Of a stretch of DNA of 64,000 nt, positions 60,416 to 64,000 are shown piece after piece. Each line of letters begins with the position of its first letter. Within the stretch, counting starts at the first letter, position 1. Both the position numbers and the translations under genes were made by a program. Below the pieces are notes generated by a model. That model was not told where the DNA came from. It was given only the letters and a program-made list of their open reading frames with translations, and did no database searches. Origin of the DNA: Azorinus chamasolen (taxonomy: Eukaryota; Mollusca; Bivalvia; Cardiida; Solecurtidae); the NCBI GenBank assembly GCA_963576725.1, contig OY755252.1:44307552-44371551 (forward strand), written 5' to 3'.

Positions 60416-60646
60416 TTAACCCTTTACTCCATAAATACGTCTTTCCACGCATTTTGATCAGAGGGCTCCTATAGGAGCCGACTGATCAGGATCTGCTCTG
60501 TTTGCTGATGGAATTTGACAGATCTATTTCTTTACTTTCTAAAAAAAGCTACAATGTTCTACCTTCCATATTTCATTATAACTATTTTGTCCATGTATAT
60601 TCAGTAGGTACTGAAATTTGGAATAAACATAAAACAGAAAAAGCTT
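60416..60646. mobile_element. Mixed A1/A2 MITE
   Basis: TTAACCCTTTACTCCATAAA (A1 end), GATCAGAGGGCTCCTATAGG, AGCCGACTGATCAGG, CTGCTCTGTTTGC, then ACAATGTTCTACCTTCCATA, CTATTTTGTCCATGTATATT (A2 arm), ACAGAAAAAGC. Confidence 0.85.
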
Positions 60647-60649
60647 GAT

Positions 60650-61220
60650 CTTGAAAAGAACAAAAGCAACTCGGCTCCAGAGTGTTTGATGATATAATTA
60701 TTGTTTTTGTAAATAAAACGACAGAAATATAAATACAGATAATTGAAGCAGACGACGTTTACAGACTACATAACTTGGAATTTAGTGATGGATATTATTA
60801 TATGCAGACGACCATTTTTAATCCAGAAATTAATGAAGATAAAACAAGACATACCTGATTGCTAATCCTGTGCGTGCAAAGTTTATACCAGTGTATTCAG
60901 TTCCAATCAAGTCTGCCTATATATGGGAAGAACGTAACTGTTAGCAGCCTCCTTTCCACGTACGGATGTCGTTTTCTTAGCTTGTAATAACAGTTTGGAT
61001 TCAGACCAGAGGATTAGAAATTCTGTTTCAGACATTTTCCCAAATATCTGGTATGAGAAATATCTCCCTATTATGAAATACTGGATTACAGCTTGTCTTC
61101 ACATTTTAGCAGACGATAAATTGATTTTAGGAAACGAAACCCCCAGCCGGCGGAAGGATTCCTGAGAATAGGGTGGTTAGCCAACCACAGCAGCGGGCTA
61201 TTTGAGTGACACAGACTATC
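60650..61220. other. Degraded B-type material, no gene
   Basis: ATTGAAGCAGACGACGTTTA, TATATGCAGACGACC and AACAGTTTGGATTCAGACC are recognisable B pieces without an intact element. Confidence 0.45.
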
Positions 61221-61222
61221 TA

Positions 61223-61345
61223 TAACCCATTCAGCCTTGGGAATCATTGCTTAAGCTAATAGTGCAGACTCAAATTAGATTGGCCCTGGTCCCTGACAGG
61301 GCAGTTTTAATCAGAGTCTACACTATTTGTTACTATGTCAGTCTT
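61223..61345. mobile_element. TTAA-type hairpin with other stem tip
   Basis: TAACCCATTCAGCCTTGG, TAGTGCAGACTCAAATTAGA, GGTCCCTGACAGGG, TAATCAGAGTCTACACTATT. Confidence 0.6.
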
Positions 61346-61429
61346 ATTTAATGCATTTAACACTGTGAATCTTTCATATAAAACAACTTTGCCTAATTTC
61401 ATTTCTGAAATTTGCAGAAACGTGATAAA

Positions 61430-61515
61430 ATGTCGAACAGTTTGGATCCTGGTGAAGCGTCGAGTTACTCGGGTTAACGTCTGGATATACTATGTAACTG
61501 TTTGCATATGATTTA
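61430..61515. mobile_element. B core fragment
   Basis: AACAGTTTGGATCCTGGTGA, AGCGTCGAGTTACTCGGG, AACTGTTTGCATATG. Confidence 0.65.
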
Positions 61516-61529
61516 ACACATTCGTCCTC

Positions 61530-61757
61530 AGCACTGAATTTCCCTATTCTATGTTTATTACAAATTTCAATATATCCACGGACAAAATAATGGAACATGC
61601 TAGGTTGACATTTTTAGCCGTTTTAGAAAATAGAGAAACAAATCTTTCAAATTACATTAACAAACAGAGCAGACCCTGATCAGACAGCTCATGTAGGAAT
61701 CGTCTGGTCAGGGTCTAACCCCCCCCCCCCCCCCACACACACACACACACCCCCACC
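61530..61757. mobile_element. A2 MITE ending in a (C)n(CA)n tract
   Basis: TTTCCCTATTCTATGTTTAT, GGACAAAATAATGGAACATG, AGAGCAGACCCTGATCAGAC, AGCTCATGTAGGAATCG, TCTGGTCAGGGTCTAACC, then poly-C and CA repeats where the short end should be. Both stem arms read CCCTGA. Confidence 0.85.
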
Positions 61758-61899
61758 CAGACCTGGGTGAATGTCCTTTATGCAATGTCAGGGGGATATA
61801 CCCTCTTTAATCGAATTCTTTTCATTGAAAAAAGGAATATGAAATATGGCACCACAGCATTTCCCACAAACAGGCAGACGAATGTACGGATAAAGCCCG

Positions 61900-62034
61900 G
61901 CACCCTCACAGACGTCCAGGAACCCCGATTCCAAAATAGTTATGGCCAGTTTTGGCCAGTAGGGACTCTCCCGAGTCTATTACGACGGTCTGCGACTGTC
62001 TCCAGCACCCTCGCAGACTTCCAGGATCCCCGTA
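61900..62034 (+). repeat. Short direct repeat
   Basis: GCACCCTCACAGACGTCCAG, GAACCCC at 61900 recurs as GCACCCTCGCAGACTTCCAG, GATCCCC at about 62006. Confidence 0.7.
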
Positions 62035-62192
62035 GTATGAACACAGACAATTGTGACCATGGCAGAAATTGTAGGAATCATATCTATATTATTCAATAAA
62101 CAATCAGGGCAGACCTTGCTCCTACAGGAGCGTCTGATCTGGGTCTACTTTGTTTTCAAATGCGTGAAATGGCGTCAATATGAGGGAATAGG
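62035..62192. mobile_element. A core with a D-type end
   Basis: GACCATGGCAGAAATTGTAG, TCATATCTATATTATTCAAT, CCTTGCTCCTACAGGAGC, GATCTGGGTCTACTTTG, then GGCGTCAATATGAGGGAATA, GGTTA, which is the D end. Confidence 0.75.
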
Positions 62193-62194
62193 TT

Positions 62195-62345
62195 ATAATG
62201 AAACGTAGAAGGTGGAACATTGTAGCCATTTTAGAAATAAAGAAACAGAACTATCAAATTCCATTAGCAAACAGAGCAGACCCTGATAAGACCTATAGGA
62301 ACCGTCTGATCTGGGTATTTTCTGTGTGAAAAGGCGTCAGAATGC
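62195..62345. mobile_element. A2 MITE, long arm truncated
   Basis: GAAGGTGGAACATTGTAGCC, AGCAAACAGAGCAGACCCTG, ATAAGACCTATAGGAACCGT, CTGATCTGGGTATTTTC. Confidence 0.8.
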
Positions 62346-62404
62346 GCATCTGACAATCAAAAGGCAAGTATTTTATGAACACGATGTCAATCAGTACATA
62401 TACA

Positions 62405-62475
62405 TGTATATCAGTGGTTAGCGCATTTGCATATCCTCTTCTTCAGGTTCTTCGGGTTTCACCCCGCATGAATAA
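62405..62475 (+). other. tRNA-like A/B box pair (SINE relic)
   Basis: CAGTGGTTAGCGCATTTGC fits an A box, and GGGTTTCACCCC resembles a B box about 40 bases later. No tRNA fold is evident. Confidence 0.4.
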
Positions 62476-62544
62476 TCACAGAACCAAACATCAGAGACCC
62501 GCGGAAAGTCATTTGTATAACCATTTACTCCGTATATAAGCCTT

Positions 62545-62768
62545 TTAACCATTTTCCTGTTCTATGTTTATTCCAAATTTCGATACTTACTAATGACATA
62601 TGGAAGATGGAAAGTTGTAGCAATATTAGAAAGTACACAAAAAGATCTTTCTAATTCTAATAGCAAACAGAGCAGACCCTGATCAGAAGGCTTCTACAGG
62701 AGTCGTCTAATCTGGATCATCTCTGTTTGCAAATGCGTGAAAAGGCGTTTATATGAACAAAGGGTTAT
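62545..62768. mobile_element. A2 hairpin MITE
   Basis: TTAACCATTTTCCTGTTCTA, GACATATGGAAGATGGAAAG, AGAGCAGACCCTGATCAGAA, GGCTTCTACAGGAGTCG, TATATGAACAAAGGGTTATA. A truncated A1 end (ACCATTTACTCCGTATATAA) precedes it. Confidence 0.88.
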
Positions 62769-63075
62769 AATGCCTTTTCGAACAGAGTCCACCCAGATCA
62801 ATCGACTCCTGTAATGACCGTGTAATCGAGGTCTGTGTCCATGCTTATAAAACTTTTAGTTGAGTTTGAGTTCGTTCTCAAGTTTGGGATTGGTCAGATT
62901 TGAGCCTTTGGCTCAAATCTGACCAATCAAAAGCTTGAGAACTCAAATCTGACCAATCAAAAGCTTGAGAACTCAAATCAATATTTCCTATGTTCACATG
63001 CCATTATAACAATGCATCCTATCAATATTCATAATGCCAATATGTCATACGTGAATACGTATGGAGTACATGGAT
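62769..63075. mobile_element. A MITE carrying a G hairpin
   Basis: CCTTTTCGAACAGAGTCCAC, CCAGATCAATCGACTCCTG, GAGGTCTGTG, then G; ACATGCCATTATAACAATGC, AATACGTATGGAGTACATGG after it. Confidence 0.8.
62838..62980. mobile_element. G hairpin with duplicated return arm
   Basis: TCCATGCTTATAAAACTTTT, GATTGGTCAGATTTGAGCC, then GGCTCAAATCTGACCAATC and AAAAGCTTGAGAACTC, the last part occurring twice; the final AAGCATGGA is missing. Confidence 0.85.
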
Positions 63076-63139
63076 ACTTTACATGATTGCTGTTTTTCTG
63101 TGTAATATAATAAAGCTTACATAAGATGATAAGAACACT

Positions 63140-63190
63140 CACGTATGACTTTCATCCAGTATTAAGCAGCCACCTGCCTGAACAGAAGTT
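63140..63190. mobile_element. C-core fragment
   Basis: ATGACTTTCATCCAGTATTA, AGCAGCCACCTGCCTGAA. Confidence 0.6.
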
Positions 63191-63212
63191 CTCAGTTATT
63201 TTTTTTATTAAA

Positions 63213-63416
63213 TTAACCCATTTGCACCCACGATCCTATATATGGGACGTAAGCAAACATAATGCGGCGTCTGATCAGAGTCTACACTGTTTGCTGATAG
63301 GAATTTCAATATAAAACAAAACGAAATTGAAAATTTAGGCCAGACATCCCTTAGATAAAAAATGGACTAATCCAATATATAAGCACGAAAGAATCCACTG
63401 GGAGCAAATGGGTTAA
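63213..63416. mobile_element. F MITE, uninterrupted copy with one hairpin arm deleted
   Basis: TTAA at both ends; CCCATTTGCACCCACGATCC and ACTGGGAGCAAATGGG. GTAAGCAAACA jumps to TAATGCGGCGTCTGATCAGA, GTCTACACTG. TTTCAATATAAAACAAAACG is the empty version of the C1 target at 27221. Confidence 0.93.
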
Positions 63417-63417
63417 G

Positions 63418-63616
63418 CACGGTAAAACCCTTCTAATCCGGACTTTTAGTAGAGGAGAATTTAGATACTCTTATGCAGGTGACTGCTTAATGCATGGTGA
63501 AAGTCATGTCTCCTATAGGAGCTTTCTGCATGACTTTCACCCTGCATTAAGCTGTCACCTGTCTCCAAGACCGATAATTATACTAAATTTAGCATCCGGG
63601 TTCGAGAGGTTCTACT
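63418..63616. mobile_element. C1 hairpin MITE, one arm shortened
   Basis: CACGGTAAAACCCTTCTAAT ... TCGAGAGGTTCTACTG. CTGCTTAATGCATGGTGAAA, then TCATGTCTCCTATAGGAGCT, TTCTGCATGACTTTCACCCT. Confidence 0.9.
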
Positions 63617-63619
63617 GTA

Positions 63620-64000
63620 TAAGAGAGGCTGTGCCGTTTTCACTAATTCTGATAGCATTATCATTATTTTTGATACATGTTGCTTTTGGGGGGGAAAAGA
63701 TACACATGTTAGACAACTAGTCGCTTATGTCATTAGCAATCAACAGAATAATTGGCATTTTTCAGACATTTTTAAGAACAAAAAATTAGCTTTAGCGTAA
63801 TAACGTGACTGTTGCACTTTTAGAGGATGCTGCACGCGATGTGCATGTGTTTGTGTGTTTACATGTTTTCAAGACGCCTTTAAGTGCCAGCTATCAATTT
63901 AATATCTAAAACACAATCATGAGTATTTTATATGAAAATAAACAACAAAGTGAGGATTACTTTGCCATGGAAAACCCGATACAAACGAGCCATCGAGTCA
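63620..64000. other. No gene or repeat recognised
   Basis: No MITE family and no convincing coding frame in the last 380 bases. Confidence 0.4.

Noticed and set aside
61767..62099. 110-residue plus-strand frame
   Set aside because: It runs across a direct repeat and into an A element; no domain recognised.

Overview
The window looks like intergenic DNA from an invertebrate animal, most likely a lophotrochozoan and probably a bivalve mollusc. The evidence is AT-rich sequence, one peptide-GPCR gene of protostome type with a spliced 5' leader, a Merlin-type transposase relic, a LINE relic, tRNA-derived SINE fragments and very many short non-autonomous DNA transposons. The species assignment is inference. 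No functional rRNA or tRNA gene, operon or CRISPR array is visible.

Only one intact protein gene is supported: a 538-residue rhodopsin-class receptor resembling FMRFamide receptors, on the minus strand at 27873-29489. A splice acceptor lies 15 bases upstream of its ATG. The other protein-like sequences are broken: a LINE reverse-transcriptase tail (3838-4425), a Merlin/IS1595-type transposase (9060-9949) and a short RT fragment (about 13030-13112).

The rest is a dense, nested population of hairpin (snapback) MITEs; by hand I see over a hundred copies. I use these names. TTAA-bounded, piggyBac-like ends (TTAA then CCC...GGG then TTAA): A1 (CCCTTTACTCCATGAATATT), A2 (CCCTTTCCCTGTTCTATG), B1 (CCCTTTCGCTGCCAA), B2 (a B-core relative with other flanks), D (CCCATTACCTCATAGG), F (CCCATTTGCTCCCA), H (CCCTTCGCTTGCTATTC), I (CCCTTTCGGCGCCAAAT) and K (CCCTTTACCTGATAG). 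TA-bounded, pogo/Tc1-like ends: C1 (CAGTAAAACCTCTCTTAACC), C2 (CAGTAAAACCTCTCTATAAC), C3 (CAGTAGAACCTGTCTTAAGC), P (CAGTTGAACTTCGATATCTC) and N (CAGTGCTCCCTCCCTACAAC). Other: E (CAGAGCTCCAGATAAGATGC), G (a hairpin starting TCCATGCTTATAAAAC), J, L, M, O, Q and one hAT-like element.

Layout. 1-5 kb: tandem and dispersed repeats and the LINE relic. 5-9 kb: SINE relics, A, B and P. 9-10.5 kb: Merlin relic and a long-TIR element. 11-14 kb: MITEs and a tandem array. 15-24 kb: MITEs and CTGT microsatellites. 24.3-25.8 kb: element L, with a repeated 15-base motif. 26-30 kb: MITEs around the GPCR. 31-41 kb: nested MITEs, including filled sites. 42-43.5 kb: a 70-74 bp satellite. 44-64 kb: MITEs, several of which have turned into minisatellites.

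The main result is that these families behave as one modular system. Families with different ends share the same palindromic core. A, B, H and I share a mismatched base pair at one fixed place in the stem. A, C, D and H share the tip GCTCCTATAGGAGC although C and the others use different target sites. Ends and cores have been reassorted. One C2 copy has two identical arms, as if homogenised. Several copies have lost the hairpin tip between the two GATC sites of the stem. At least four arrays of tandem repeats grew out of MITE arms.
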